In this document: positions 42,835 to 52,620 of the stretch, one piece after another
Layout: each line of letters begins with the position of its first letter
Position numbering within the stretch: the first letter of the stretch is position 1
DNA from: Allobosea sp. Tri-44
GTDB lineage: Bacteria > Pseudomonadota > Alphaproteobacteria > Rhizobiales > Beijerinckiaceae
Direction: 5' to 3'
NCBI RefSeq assembly: GCF_004123845.1
Contig: NZ_NBDP01000042.1
Location: 124,001 to 188,000 of the forward strand
DNA: 64,000 nucleotides
Position numbers and translations under genes: made by a program
Notes under the pieces: generated by a model
The model's database searches: none
Seen by the model: only the letters and a program-made list of their open reading frames with translations
Told to the model about the DNA's origin: nothing

Positions 42835-43860
42835 ATGACGATGCGGCGCACGGCGCTCAAGCCGCCCGATGCCCAGCAGGCATCGATTGCCAATGTGGCC
42901 GAACGGGCCGGCGTCTCGATCGCGACCGTCTCGCGCGTGCTCAACGGTGTCGCGAACAAGGCCTCGCCCGAGACGGTCGCCAAGGTCAGGCAGGCGGTGG
43001 CCGAGCTCGACTATCGCCCCTCCAGCGCCGGCAAGTCGCTTCGGCAGAAGCAGAGCAGGCTCGTGGCGGTGCTGGCGGCCAACCTGGCCAACCCGACCAT
43101 GGCGGCGATCGCCGCCTCGACCGAGGTGGCACTGCGCAAGCAAGGGCTGGTCATGGTGCTCTGCGACACCCATGACGACCCGGATCTGCAGGACGAGTAT
43201 CTGCGCGAGATGCGGGCGCAGCAGGCACGGGCGATCGTCTTTCTCGGTGCGGTCGCGAGCCCCATGCTGGACATGATGCGAGGCGGCTCCACGCCTCTCA
43301 TCTTCGTCAACCGCCGCGACCCCGGCGACCCCGATGGCGACTTCGTCGGCATCGACAACGCGCAGGCCGGCCGGGATGTCGCCGCGCACGCGCTGGAGCG
43401 CGGCGTCAGGCGCCCTGCGCTCATCCACGCCCCGCTCGCCTCATCGGCGACACGGGCCCGAGTCGTGGCCATCACGGAAAGTTTTGCCGCGGCGGGATGT
43501 CCGATCCCGCCCTCCCTGATCCTCGGGCCGCCCGAGAGGGAGCATCTGGCGATCGGCTATGCTGCAGCCGGCATGCTGCTTCAGAACGGCGACCAGTTTG
43601 ACGCCCTGATCTGCACGGGCGACCTGATCGCCTTTGGCGTGCATCGCTTCATCGAGGAAACCGCCGACCCAGCCCCGCCGCCGATCTACGGTTTTGACGA
43701 CAACCCGCTCAACGATTGGGTCGCCCCCTGGCTCTCGTCAGTCCTGATCCCCTACAGCACCTTCGGGCAGGCCGTCGCCGAGCTCATTACGGGGGATCTG
43801 GTGGGGACTGACCGGCAGCGCGTTCTGCCTCACAGGCTGATCGAGAGGCGACGGTCTTAG
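42835..43860 (+). CDS. LacI family transcriptional regulator
   Basis: A 341-residue repressor. The N-terminal HTH and hinge are SIANVAERAGVSIATVSRVLNG and KVRQAVAELDYRPSSAGKSL; the periplasmic-binding-like effector domain follows (LVAVLAANLANPTMAAIAAS through IYGFDDNPLNDWVAP). ATG 42835 gives a standard start; GTG 42811 is less likely. It is divergent from the sugar operon over a perfect operator and so probably represses it until the transported sugar binds. Confidence 0.92.
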   Translation: MTMRRTALKPPDAQQASIANVAERAGVSIATVSRVLNGVANKASPETVAKVRQAVAELDYRPSSAGKSLRQKQSRLVAVLAANLANPTMAAIAASTEVALRKQGLVMVLCDTHDDPDLQDEYLREMRAQQARAIVFLGAVASPMLDMMRGGSTPLIFVNRRDPGDPDGDFVGIDNAQAGRDVAAHALERGVRRPALIHAPLASSATRARVVAITESFAAAGCPIPPSLILGPPEREHLAIGYAAAGMLLQNGDQFDALICTGDLIAFGVHRFIEETADPAPPPIYGFDDNPLNDWVAPWLSSVLIPYSTFGQAVAELITGDLVGTDRQRVLPHRLIERRRS

Positions 43861-44053
43861 GTCACGTTTCAGCTGCACGAACGCGAACATGCCAAGCCGG
43901 CGAAACGCTCTGTTCTAGCTCAACGGGAGTGGCGGGTGTGAAACATCTCTTTCCGCGATGCCCGCCATTGGGCGCCAATCCAACGTCTGCCGATGGCGCA
44001 AGGGTCCCCCACGTTAGGCGAGCTCGCGGCGCTATGCGAAGGGCAATTGCAGC

Positions 44054-44961
44054 CTATCGCGGCTGCGGCTTGCGATAGTTTCGAGTTTCCCTTGTCACCC
44101 ATTCGCGGAAAGCCATGACGCTGTGCAACTGCGCCTTTCGCTCGGGATAGACCGCGAAATACGAGTCTCCTGACAATATTGGCGGGCCAAACGGCATATG
44201 GAGTTCATTGCGGGTGAGCTCCGCTTCGATATAGCAGGTCGGGACAATGGCGATGCCTATGCTTGGAGCGCGGCATTGATCAGCATCTCGGTATGCGCAA
44301 AGCGCGTTCCCTGGATTCGCCCCTGGTAGTTGAGCCCCGACAGGCGCAGCCAATGCAGCCATATGCTGGGACGGCTCGCGTTCTGAAGCAGGGGGAAGCC
44401 GGCAAAGTCCTTGTTCTCCAGCCTCGTCCCAAGCGGGATCAGCTTGGATGAGGTCACGACGGCGATCTCTTCGGCGAACAATTCGACCGATCTTGCATTG
44501 AGCCATGTCCCCACGCCCCGCAGGATGGCGACGTCCAGTCGCGTCGTCTCGAAGTTGAGATCGGCGGGCGCCAGCGTGACCTCGACAGGAATATCCGGAT
44601 GCGCGTGGATGAACGTCTCGATGCGCCGGGGCAGCCAACGGGCTCCCAGGGTAGGGTGAGTGCCGATCATCAGCGAGCTGTCGACGGAGCGCCCGCGCAC
44701 GGCATCGATGGTGATCTCCTGGAGCTTGTCGAGTGTCCGCGCAAGCTCGCGATAGTAGTTCGCGCCCACTTCCGTCAAAACGAGGCGCGGCCCGGATCGA
44801 TGGAAGAGGGGGACTCCGAGAAATTTTTCGAGATTATGGATCTGCCGGCTGATGCCGCTCTGCGTCAGCCCGAGATCTTCGGCCGCCTTCGTGAAATTCA
44901 TGAACCGTGCGGCGGCCTCGAACGCATGCAAAGCTGATAGCGACGGCAGATAGCGTCTCAT
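44054..44961 (-). pseudogene. LysR family regulator with a frameshift
   Basis: The N-terminal HTH is intact (SLSALHAFEAAARFMNFTKA, AAEDLGLTQSGISRQIHNLE), as is most of the effector domain up to EMLINAALQA, where TAG at 44257 ends the frame. The remaining domain continues in another frame as SIGIAIVPTCYIEAELTRNE to YRKPQPR. One inserted base near 44265 would restore QGIGIAIVP, the usual LysR sequence, so a single-base deletion or a sequencing error is involved. It is divergent from the amino acid ABC operon and was presumably its regulator. Confidence 0.8.
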
Positions 44962-44974
44962 GAGAACCTCGCGG

Positions 44975-44996
44975 TTATCATGATAAAAAATCATCA
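44975..44996. promoter_or_regulatory. AT-rich dyads between lysR and the amino acid ABC operon
   Basis: TTATCATGATAA (44975-44986) is a perfect 12-bp palindrome, overlapped by ATGAT / ATCAT separated by five A. It lies just upstream of the lysR start, the usual place for an autoregulatory LysR site. Confidence 0.45.
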
Positions 44997-45154
44997 TAGA
45001 GGAAATTTTCAACGTTTTTGTTTCGCCCCGGGCTCATTCAAACTCTCTTCTACCGGCTCATGAAAATTGAGCATGAGCAACTGATCCGAGGGGGACAGTG
45101 CCGTGCTCCGGCGTGCAAAATCGAAGCCGCAAGCGAACCGGAGAGGGGAAGAGT

Positions 45155-45988
45155 ATGGACAGGCGCGAATTCAACAAGCTCGTGGGCCTGAGCGGGCTTG
45201 CCGCCGCAGCGGGTCTCTACACCGGCAAGGGCGCTCTCGCTGCCGGCTCGCTGGAGCGGGTGAAATCCTCCGGCACCTTGCGCATCGGTGCCGTTGCCGA
45301 CGGCGCTCCCTACTATCAGAAGATGGTGACGGACGGCAGCTGGCGCGGCTTCTACATTGATATCTGCAAGAAGCTGGCGGACGATCTCGGGGTCAAGATG
45401 TCGATCCTGGAAACGACCTGGGGCAACTCCGTGCTGGATCTCCAGGCCGACAAGGTCGACGTCTTCTTCGGCCTGAATCCCACGCCGGAGCGGCAGAAGG
45501 TCATCGATTTCTCCGGCCCGGTTTTCAAGAACGCCTTCACGATGGTAACCAAGAAGGGGCTCGGCGCGAAAAGCTGGAGCGACTTCAACAAGCCTGAGAT
45601 GCGGATCGCCGTTGACGCGGGCTCTTCCCATGACGCCGCGGTCACGCGCCTTGCGCCGCAAGCGCAGGTCTCGCGCCTGAAAACCGCGAGCGACGCAACC
45701 GCCGCCCTGCAGGTCGGGCGCGTCGATGCCCAGTGCCTCGTACTGATCCTGTCGCTTTCGCTGCGTGCCAAGAATGCTGCGCTCGGCGATATCGTGATGC
45801 CGACGCCGCCCGACTTCACGACATCGAATGCGGGCTTCCGGCGCGAGGCCGATCAATCCTGGCGCGAGTTCGTCGACGGCTGGATCAGCAAGCAGCGCGA
45901 CAGCGGCTTCATCAAGAACGCGGTCGTGAAGAACATGGAACTTGTCGGCGTCAAGGAAAGCGACTTCCCCCCCGGTTTCGAAATCTGA
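45155..45988 (+). CDS. Polar amino acid ABC transporter substrate-binding protein
   Basis: A 277-residue family 3 binding protein. The N-terminus MDRREFNKLVGLSGLAAAAG is a Tat-like signal (RREFNKL), implying export folded or with a cofactor. The mature part has SGTLRIGAVADGAPYYQ, then FYIDICKKLADDLGVK and DVFFGLNPTPERQKVIDFSG, the HisJ/GlnH-type signature. It is the first gene of a five-gene unit (binding protein, permease, ATPase, SDR, enolase). The ligand is likely an amino acid or related zwitterion. Confidence 0.9.
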   Translation: MDRREFNKLVGLSGLAAAAGLYTGKGALAAGSLERVKSSGTLRIGAVADGAPYYQKMVTDGSWRGFYIDICKKLADDLGVKMSILETTWGNSVLDLQADKVDVFFGLNPTPERQKVIDFSGPVFKNAFTMVTKKGLGAKSWSDFNKPEMRIAVDAGSSHDAAVTRLAPQAQVSRLKTASDATAALQVGRVDAQCLVLILSLSLRAKNAALGDIVMPTPPDFTTSNAGFRREADQSWREFVDGWISKQRDSGFIKNAVVKNMELVGVKESDFPPGFEI

Positions 45989-46051
45989 CCATCCGGTATG
46001 GCGGGGCTGCGGCCCCGCCACGCCCGATTTCGGTCACGGGAATTCACGACC

Positions 46052-46714
46052 ATGTATGAATGGGATTTTTCGATCCTGTGGGGCTACCGATGGTTGTTCC
46101 TGCAGGGGCTGGGTGTGACCGTCGCCTTCACGGCCGCGACCATTGCCGGCGGCCTGACCATCGGCATGACGGCCGCCATCTGCCTCCTGTCGCGCTTCAG
46201 GATTCTGCGCGGTATCGCGCTTGGCTTCATCGAGATCTTTCGCTGCACGCCCGTGCTGGTGCAGCTGATCTGGTGCTACTACGCGCTGCCGATGATTGCG
46301 GGCATCGAAATGACGCCGATCACGGCCTCTCTTCTCGCCTTGTCCTGCTATGGCGGCTCGTTCTACGCCGAGATCATCCGCGGTGGCATCGTCTCGATCG
46401 ATGTCGGTCAGTCTGAAGCGGCCTCGGCCTTGGGGATGCCGCCTGGGCTCGCGATGCGTCGCATCATCCTGCCCCAGGCGTTGCGCCGGATGTTGCCGGC
46501 GCTGATGAACCAGTCGATCCTCCAGTTCAAGAACACCTCGCTCGTGTCGGTTCTGGCCGTCCCGGACCTGGTCTATCAGGGCCAGATTGCCGCGCATGAC
46601 AGCTTCCGCCCGCTGGAAACCTATACGGCCGTGGCTGTCGCCTATTTCGCGATCCTTTTCCCGCTGACGCTCTATGTGCGCAGCCGCGAACGGCGCCTGG
46701 GAGCTGCCCGATGA
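46052..46714 (+). CDS. Amino acid ABC transporter permease (HisM/GlnP type)
   Basis: A 220-residue permease with five helices. FIEIFRCTPVLVQLIWCYYA is the usual EIFRGTPLLVQL-type signature, and the EAA loop is SEAASALGMPPGLAMRRIILPQA. NQSILQFKNTSLVSVLAV matches the C-terminal signature. Only one permease is present, so it should homodimerise. It overlaps the ATPase gene by four bases. Confidence 0.92.
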   Translation: MYEWDFSILWGYRWLFLQGLGVTVAFTAATIAGGLTIGMTAAICLLSRFRILRGIALGFIEIFRCTPVLVQLIWCYYALPMIAGIEMTPITASLLALSCYGGSFYAEIIRGGIVSIDVGQSEAASALGMPPGLAMRRIILPQALRRMLPALMNQSILQFKNTSLVSVLAVPDLVYQGQIAAHDSFRPLETYTAVAVAYFAILFPLTLYVRSRERRLGAAR

Positions 46715-47505
46715 CGGCGAAAGCATCGATGATCGAGATTGCGCGGCTGCGTAAGCGCTTCGGCCAACTCGAAGTTCTCAAGGATATCAATCTTCAGGTC
46801 GAGCAAGGCGGCGTCGTCGCGTTGCTCGGGCCGTCAGGCTCCGGCAAGTCGACGCTGTTGCGGTGCATGAACCTGCTCGTGCATCCCGACGACGGCACCA
46901 TCCGCGTCGGCGAGACCACCTTCCGGTTCGGCCGGTCCATGGAACAGCTGAAGGCAAAGTCGCTGGCGGCGTTCCGCTCCCGCACCGGGATGGTGTTCCA
47001 GAGCTTCAATCTCTTCCCGCACATGTCCGTCCTCGGCAACGTCATCGAGGCCCCGATCCATGTGAAGGGCCTGGACCGAAAGATCGCGATCGACCAGGCC
47101 ATGGCCCAGCTCGAAAAGGTCGGACTTGCGGACCGGGCTGCGCAAATGCCCGACACCCTGTCCGGTGGGCAGAAGCAGCGCGTGGCAATCGCCCGCGCGC
47201 TGGCCATGGAGCCCGAGGTCATGCTGTTCGACGAGGTGACCTCGGCCCTCGATCCCGAGCTGGTCGGCGAAGTGCTGCAGGCGATCCAGAAGCTTGCCGC
47301 GGACGGCATGACGATGGTCATCGTCACCCATGAAATCCCCTTCGCGCGCGATGTCGCGGATCGCGTGGTCTTCATGCGCGACGGCTATGTCGTCGAGGAA
47401 GGGCCGGCCCGGGAAGTGATCGACACCCCCCGCATGGATGCGACCCGCACCTTCCTCAGTCACTTCCATCGTGTAGGTGACCGTACGAGCACTGCCACGC
47501 CATGA
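46711..47505 (+). CDS. Amino acid ABC transporter ATP-binding protein (GlnQ type)
   Basis: A 264-residue ATPase with Walker A GPSGSGKST, Q-loop MVFQSFNLFPHM, signature LSGGQKQRVAIARAL, Walker B VMLFDEVTSALDPE and the switch His in VTHEI. It energises the preceding permease and binding protein. ATG overlaps the permease stop; the SDR gene overlaps its own stop by four bases, so the transport and enzyme genes are translationally linked. Confidence 0.95.
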   Translation: MTAKASMIEIARLRKRFGQLEVLKDINLQVEQGGVVALLGPSGSGKSTLLRCMNLLVHPDDGTIRVGETTFRFGRSMEQLKAKSLAAFRSRTGMVFQSFNLFPHMSVLGNVIEAPIHVKGLDRKIAIDQAMAQLEKVGLADRAAQMPDTLSGGQKQRVAIARALAMEPEVMLFDEVTSALDPELVGEVLQAIQKLAADGMTMVIVTHEIPFARDVADRVVFMRDGYVVEEGPAREVIDTPRMDATRTFLSHFHRVGDRTSTATP

Positions 47506-48257
47506 GTGCTGCCCGGCGCATTTACTTGGTGACGGGGGCCGCGAGCGGCATTGGGCAGGCGACGGCACTCGCATTGTCGGGCCCCGGTGCCGGACTTCTG
47601 CTCCATACACGCGCCAACAAGGCCGGTCTTGAGGCCGTCGCCCGCGCGGCATCGGAATGTGGCGCCGATGTTGCGACCGCGCTCGGCGATCTCGCCGATC
47701 CGGGCTGCCCGGTCGCGTTGGTGGAAGCCACTGCCGCTCGCTTTGGCCAGCTCGACGCCCTGATCTGCGTCGGCGGCGCAGCGCGGCGTGGCCCCGCGAG
47801 CGCCCTGTCGCAGGAGATGCTTCACACAGCACTCGACGAAAGCGCCCTTGCCCTCGTCGCATTCCTCAAAGCCGCACGCCCGCTGCTCATGACGAGCGCG
47901 GCGCCGCGGCTCATTGCCACCTCGTCCTTCACGGCTCATCTGTTGCGTAGCGATCTCGACGCCTTTGCGGCAACGGCTGCCAGCCGGGCCGCGCTCGAAA
48001 CCACTGTTCGGCTCCTGGCGCGCGAGGTCGCGGCGGATGGCATCACCATCAACGCCGTGGCGCCGGGGCTGATCCGCAAGGATGAGGGGCAGGGTAGCAA
48101 GCTGTCGCCCGAAGCCATCGCGCGGATGGAAGCCATCGTCCCGATCGGGAGGCGCGGCACACCCGAAGAAGTCGCCGCGGTCATCGCCTTTCTCGCCTCG
48201 CCGGCAGCATCCTACGTCACCGGTCAGATCTGGCACGTCAATGGAGGGCTCTTGTGA
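47502..48257 (+). CDS. SDR-fold protein lacking the catalytic Tyr/Lys
   Basis: A 251-residue short-chain dehydrogenase-fold protein. Cofactor binding looks normal (VTGAASGIGQATAL) and the end is typical (GITINAVAPGLI, GQIWHVNGG). The active-site motif YxxxK aligns to TAASR in DAFAATAASRAALE, so Tyr is Thr and Lys is Arg, and only the Ser (ATSSF) remains. It is thus unlikely to be an ordinary alcohol dehydrogenase; it could be a divergent catalyst, a lyase-like SDR or a non-catalytic partner. It overlaps genes on both sides by four bases within the amino acid operon. Confidence 0.82.
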   Translation: MSAARRIYLVTGAASGIGQATALALSGPGAGLLLHTRANKAGLEAVARAASECGADVATALGDLADPGCPVALVEATAARFGQLDALICVGGAARRGPASALSQEMLHTALDESALALVAFLKAARPLLMTSAAPRLIATSSFTAHLLRSDLDAFAATAASRAALETTVRLLAREVAADGITINAVAPGLIRKDEGQGSKLSPEAIARMEAIVPIGRRGTPEEVAAVIAFLASPAASYVTGQIWHVNGGLL

Positions 48258-49381
48258 GCACCGCAACCATCGAACGCATCAGAATTTTCCTGATCGAAAG
48301 CCCGATCAAGATGCAGCGGCAACAGGGCGTCGGCGACGTTAAGGGTACGGTCAAGCGCGTGCTGGTCGAGCTGACCTCGTCGTCTGGGATCGTCGGCTGG
48401 GGCGAGGCTGCGCCCTGGGAGGTGTTCACCGGTACGGCCGAGGCTGCGGTCGCGGCTCTCGACATCTATCTGCGTCCGCTCGTCATCGGCGCGCGGGTCG
48501 ATCGCATCCGAGCGCTCACCTTGCTGATGAAGAAGGCGCTTGTCGGCCATGGCGAGGCCAAGCTCGCGATCGAAACGGCGATGTTCGACATCCTGGGCCA
48601 ATCGTCGGGCCTCTCGATCGCCACCCTGCTCGGCGGGCGCGTTCGCGACACGATCCCGCTGTCCTTCTCGATCGCGGACCCGGATTTTGACGCGGACATG
48701 CGCCGCATGGAGGAGATGGTCCCCAAGGGCAACCGCATCTTCAAGGTCAAGACCGGCGTGAAGAGCCACGAGGAGGATGTGGCGCATCTCGAAGCGATGC
48801 GAAATGCCTTCGGTGATGCGATCGACCTTCGCATTGACTACAATCAGGCGCTCCAGCCGTTCGGCGCGATCAAGAAGCTGCGCGACGTCGACCAGTTCAA
48901 GCCGACCTTCATCGAGCAGCCGGTGCCGCGGGACTGCCTGACGGCGATGGCTTCCTTTGCCGCAGACCTCGATACGCCGATCCTTGCTGACGAAAGCTGC
49001 TTCGACATGCACGACCTGCAGGAGGTGATCAGGTTGCAAGCGGCTGATGCCATCTCGGTCAAGCTCATGAAGGCGGGCGGAATGCTCAACGCGCAAGCTT
49101 TGATGGCATTGGCCGATCTCGCGAGCCTGCCCGGCTATGGCGGCACGCTCTACGAGGGCGGCATCGCGCTGGCTGCCGGCACGCAGTTCATCGCTGCGAC
49201 GCCGGGCATCTCGCTCGGCTGTGAATTCTACATGCCTCATCACGTTCTCACCGAGGATGTGCTGGAGGAGAAGATCGCGAACCGCAATGGCGAGGTCGTC
49301 GTGCCGGACGGCCCTGGCCTGGGGATTCGCGTGTCCGAGAGATCGCTGAGATCGAACGCACGCATTCTCGCGGAACGCTGA
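48254..49381 (+). CDS. Enolase superfamily enzyme, muconate-lactonizing subgroup
   Basis: A 375-residue enzyme with the MLE-subgroup residues: KVKTG (the KxK pair near 164-166), metal ligands in DLRIDYNQA, FIEQPVP and ILADES, and the opposite base in SVKLMKAGG. The subgroup includes muconate cycloisomerase, dipeptide epimerases, N-succinylamino-acid racemase and hydroxyproline betaine epimerase. An amino acid transporter upstream and a DadA-like flavoenzyme downstream favour an amino acid racemase or epimerase over muconate metabolism. It overlaps the SDR gene by four bases. Confidence 0.87.
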   Translation: MSTATIERIRIFLIESPIKMQRQQGVGDVKGTVKRVLVELTSSSGIVGWGEAAPWEVFTGTAEAAVAALDIYLRPLVIGARVDRIRALTLLMKKALVGHGEAKLAIETAMFDILGQSSGLSIATLLGGRVRDTIPLSFSIADPDFDADMRRMEEMVPKGNRIFKVKTGVKSHEEDVAHLEAMRNAFGDAIDLRIDYNQALQPFGAIKKLRDVDQFKPTFIEQPVPRDCLTAMASFAADLDTPILADESCFDMHDLQEVIRLQAADAISVKLMKAGGMLNAQALMALADLASLPGYGGTLYEGGIALAAGTQFIAATPGISLGCEFYMPHHVLTEDVLEEKIANRNGEVVVPDGPGLGIRVSERSLRSNARILAER

Positions 49382-49480
49382 CGCTCGACTGAAATCCATC
49401 ACGGCTCGTCCCAACCGCTCACGGCCTCCGTCGTGAGCGGAGAAGAGAGCTATTGCCCGAAGACTGAGAGGAAACGGCTT

Positions 49481-50761
49481 ATGCCCGGCGTCGCTCCAAC
49501 GCATTGCCTGATCATCGGCAGCGGCATCGTCGGCGCCTGCAGTGCGCTGGAGCTGGCGCGCGCGGGCCATGCCGTCACCTTGATCGACAGCGGAGAACCT
49601 GCGGGGCGGCAGTCTGCCAGCTATGGCCATGGCTGCTGGATCAGCCCGGCTTCGGTGGTGCCGATGTCGATACCCGGCCTGTGGAAGAAGGTCCCGGGAT
49701 ATCTGCTCAACCCGCACGGACCGCTGGTCATCCGGTGGCGCCATTTTCCGCGGCTCGTGCCGTGGCTGCTGCGCTTCTTCCGGGCGGGTTCCTCCGTGCC
49801 GCGCGTCGAGGCGACGGCCAGGGCGCTGGACCGGTTGCTCCACGATAGCCCGGAACGCCATGAGGCGCTGAGCCGCGAGGTCGGCGCGCCCGAGCTGATC
49901 CGGCGCGAAGGGCTGCTCTATGCCTATCCCGACAGGCGGGCCTTCGAGGCGGAAAGCCTGTCCTGGCACCTGCGGCGGATGACGGGATTGCGATGGCGTG
50001 AACTGGACGCAGCAGCCCTGGCCGCGCGGGAGCCCGATCTCGACAAGCGCTACGCCTTCGGTGTCCTGGCTGAAGATGGCGCGCATTGCACCGATCCGGC
50101 GGCCTATATCGCAGCGATCGTCGCGGCGGCGTGCGCCCATGGCGCCAAGGTCAGAAGGGCGACGGCCCGCGAGATCCTCAGCGACGGAGCACGTGTCCGC
50201 GGCGTACGCACTGATACCGGCGTGATAGCCTGCGACCGAGTCGTCATCGCGGCAGGGGCTTGGTCGAAGCGCCTCGCGCGCTCTGGGGGCGACCGCATCC
50301 CGCTGGAAAGCGAGCGGGGCTACCATGGCGTCATCGCGCTGGACACTGGCGGCCCTCGCCATCCGGTGATGCCAAGCGACGGCAAGATGGCGAACACGCC
50401 GACAGCAGCTGGGTTGCGGTTGTCCGGCCAGGTCGAGCTGGCATCGCTCGACGCGCCGCCGAACTGGAGCCGCGTCGATATTCTGGTGGCGCATGCGCGC
50501 GGAACCTATCCTGCGCTCGCCGGTACGCAGGAGAGGCCTGTCGACCGATGGATGGGCCATCGGCCATCGACGCCTGACAGTCTGCCGGTCATCGGTCGCT
50601 CATCCCGCTCGCCCGACATCTTCTACGCGTTCGGACACGGCCATGTCGGCTTCGCCGCGGCCCCGGCGACGGGGCGTATCGTCGCCCAGCATGTCGCTGG
50701 CCTGCCCGATGCGCCCGACATCGCGGTGTTTTCGCCGCGCCGCTTCCGGCTTCTGGCGTGA
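49481..50761 (+). CDS. DadA-like FAD-dependent amino acid/amine oxidoreductase
   Basis: A 426-residue DAO-fold flavoprotein. The FAD-binding start is HCLIIGSGIVGACSALELAR with GHAVTLID at its acidic end; ASYGHGCWISPASVVPMSIP matches D-amino acid dehydrogenase, and the C-terminal HRPSTPDSLPVIGRSSRSPD and FYAFGHGHVGFAAAPATGRI is the second FAD region. It likely oxidises a D-amino acid or secondary amine and passes electrons to the quinone pool. ATG 49481 follows GAGAGGAAAC. It lies 99 nt after the enolase gene in the same direction. Confidence 0.87.
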   Translation: MPGVAPTHCLIIGSGIVGACSALELARAGHAVTLIDSGEPAGRQSASYGHGCWISPASVVPMSIPGLWKKVPGYLLNPHGPLVIRWRHFPRLVPWLLRFFRAGSSVPRVEATARALDRLLHDSPERHEALSREVGAPELIRREGLLYAYPDRRAFEAESLSWHLRRMTGLRWRELDAAALAAREPDLDKRYAFGVLAEDGAHCTDPAAYIAAIVAAACAHGAKVRRATAREILSDGARVRGVRTDTGVIACDRVVIAAGAWSKRLARSGGDRIPLESERGYHGVIALDTGGPRHPVMPSDGKMANTPTAAGLRLSGQVELASLDAPPNWSRVDILVAHARGTYPALAGTQERPVDRWMGHRPSTPDSLPVIGRSSRSPDIFYAFGHGHVGFAAAPATGRIVAQHVAGLPDAPDIAVFSPRRFRLLA

Positions 50762-50865
50762 GCGCCTGCGAATAGCGGCCCGGAAACCCCGCCGGCCGCC
50801 CCGGCATTGCCGATGCCGCCATCGCGCCGATCGGCCCAATCCCTTGCTTTTCAGGAGACGAGAGA

Positions 50866-52620
50866 ATGCGTGGTGCAGATATCCTGGTCGAGATGCTGAT
50901 CGGCTACGGCGTCGAGGTGGTATTCGGCGTTCCGGGCGATACGAACGTGCCGTTCTATGAGGCCCTGCAACTGCAAGAAGGCCGCATTCGCCATGTCATG
51001 GCGCGTGACGAGCGCTCTGCGGGCTATATGGCCGATGCCTATGGCCGTTTCACCAGGAAGCCCGGCGTATTCGAATGCCCGTCGGGCGCGGGGGCGATGT
51101 ATTCGCTGCCGCCGGTCGCCGAATCCAACGGATCCTCGGTTCCCGTCATCCTGCTGACGATCGATATCCCCTTGCCCGGCGAAGGGCGCGGCGTGCTGAC
51201 CGAGCTCGATTGCGCGCGCCTGTTCGAACCAGTCACCAAAATGTCGGTGCAGGTGAAATCCGCCGAGAAGCTGCCGGAGATCATCCGCCGGGCTTTCCGC
51301 GTCGCCTGCTCCGGCAAGCCCGGCGCCGTCCATCTGCAGATCCCGGAGGATATGTTGCTGGCGGAGGTCGATCCGGCTCGAATCTCGCTGCATGTCGAGA
51401 GCGAATGCATCGAATTCCCTGCTTATCCCACGCTGCCGCCCCCGGAGAAGCTCGACACGATCATCTCCTTGTTGACCGGGAGCAAGCGCCCCCTGATCGT
51501 CTCCGGAGGCGGGGTCAATCGCTCCTGCGCCGGCGCGCAGGTGACGGAGCTGGCGGAGCGGCTGAACATACCGGTTTGCACGACGATGACCGGGCAGGGC
51601 ACGATGCCGGACGACCACTACCTCGCGGTCGGCGTCATCGGCGACAACGGCTTTCACCCGCATGCGAACTGGGCGCTGGAACATGCCGATTTCGTGCTCT
51701 TCATCGGCTCCCGCATGGGCTCGGTCGTCACGATCGGCTGGACCTTCCCCAAGATCACGCTGAACAAGCGCGTCGCCCAGATCGACATCGACCCAGAGAT
51801 CATGGCGAACAACTACGAGAATGTCGTCTCGGTCCAGGGCGATGCCGGCCTCGTTCTGGCGCGGCTGATCGATCTGGTCCCCGCCGACGTCGATGCTGGC
51901 AGGTCGCAGGAATGGGTCGATCAGCTCAACGATCTGCGCGCCAATTTCTGGGCAAATGCCGAAGCCCTGCTGAGCTCGGAAGCCACGCCGCTTCGTCCGG
52001 AACGCGCCGTACGCTGCTTCAACGAGGCGCTGGAACTCTATGGCAAACCGGCTTTCATCTATTCGGATGCGGGCACCCCGACGCCGCATATGACGCGATT
52101 CCTGAAGCTCAAGGATCGCAAGACCCGCTTCGCGATTCCGCGCGCGTTTGGCGGCCTCGGCTCGGCGTTGCCCGCCACCGTCGGCGCCTGGTTCGCCGAC
52201 AAGGAGCGCCGACCCATCGGCATGTTCGGAGATGGCTCCTTCGGGATGTCGGTCGGCGAACTGGAAACGCTCGTCCGGCTGCAGGTGCCGGCCATCCTGC
52301 TGCTGTTCAACAACGGCACCTTCGGCTGGATCAAGGGCCTCCACCGGTTGAAGGGTCACAACCAGTGCTTCGGCGTCGACTTCACGCCGCCGCGCGGCCA
52401 GGCGATCGCCGAAGCCTTCGACGTAAAGGCCTGGACCGCGACGAATTCCCAGGAGCTCGATGCGGCGTTGGCAAGCGCCTTCGCCCATACCGAAGGGCCG
52501 TGCCTGATCGACATCCATGTCGAGTCGATCGCGGACCGGGTGCCGCCGGTCTATTCCTGGCTGAACAAACGCGGCCGCGATCCGCTCAGCATCGACGCGG
52601 AGGATGTGCGCTATTTCTAG
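50866..52620 (+). CDS. Thiamine diphosphate-dependent enzyme (acetolactate synthase-like)
   Basis: A 584-residue three-domain ThDP enzyme: N-terminal PYR domain (ILVEMLIGYGVEVVFGVPGD; catalytic Glu in MARDERSAGYMADAYGR), central domain (RPLIVSGGGVNRSCAGAQVT) and C-terminal PP domain with the ThDP/Mg motif starting GDGSFGMSVGELETLVRLQ and ending in NNGTFGW. Members decarboxylate or ligate 2-keto acids. No regulatory subunit gene is nearby, so it is probably catabolic rather than IlvB. AGGAGACGAGAGA precedes the ATG. It could handle the keto acid released by the flavoenzyme and RidA. Confidence 0.87.
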   Translation: MRGADILVEMLIGYGVEVVFGVPGDTNVPFYEALQLQEGRIRHVMARDERSAGYMADAYGRFTRKPGVFECPSGAGAMYSLPPVAESNGSSVPVILLTIDIPLPGEGRGVLTELDCARLFEPVTKMSVQVKSAEKLPEIIRRAFRVACSGKPGAVHLQIPEDMLLAEVDPARISLHVESECIEFPAYPTLPPPEKLDTIISLLTGSKRPLIVSGGGVNRSCAGAQVTELAERLNIPVCTTMTGQGTMPDDHYLAVGVIGDNGFHPHANWALEHADFVLFIGSRMGSVVTIGWTFPKITLNKRVAQIDIDPEIMANNYENVVSVQGDAGLVLARLIDLVPADVDAGRSQEWVDQLNDLRANFWANAEALLSSEATPLRPERAVRCFNEALELYGKPAFIYSDAGTPTPHMTRFLKLKDRKTRFAIPRAFGGLGSALPATVGAWFADKERRPIGMFGDGSFGMSVGELETLVRLQVPAILLLFNNGTFGWIKGLHRLKGHNQCFGVDFTPPRGQAIAEAFDVKAWTATNSQELDAALASAFAHTEGPCLIDIHVESIADRVPPVYSWLNKRGRDPLSIDAEDVRYF

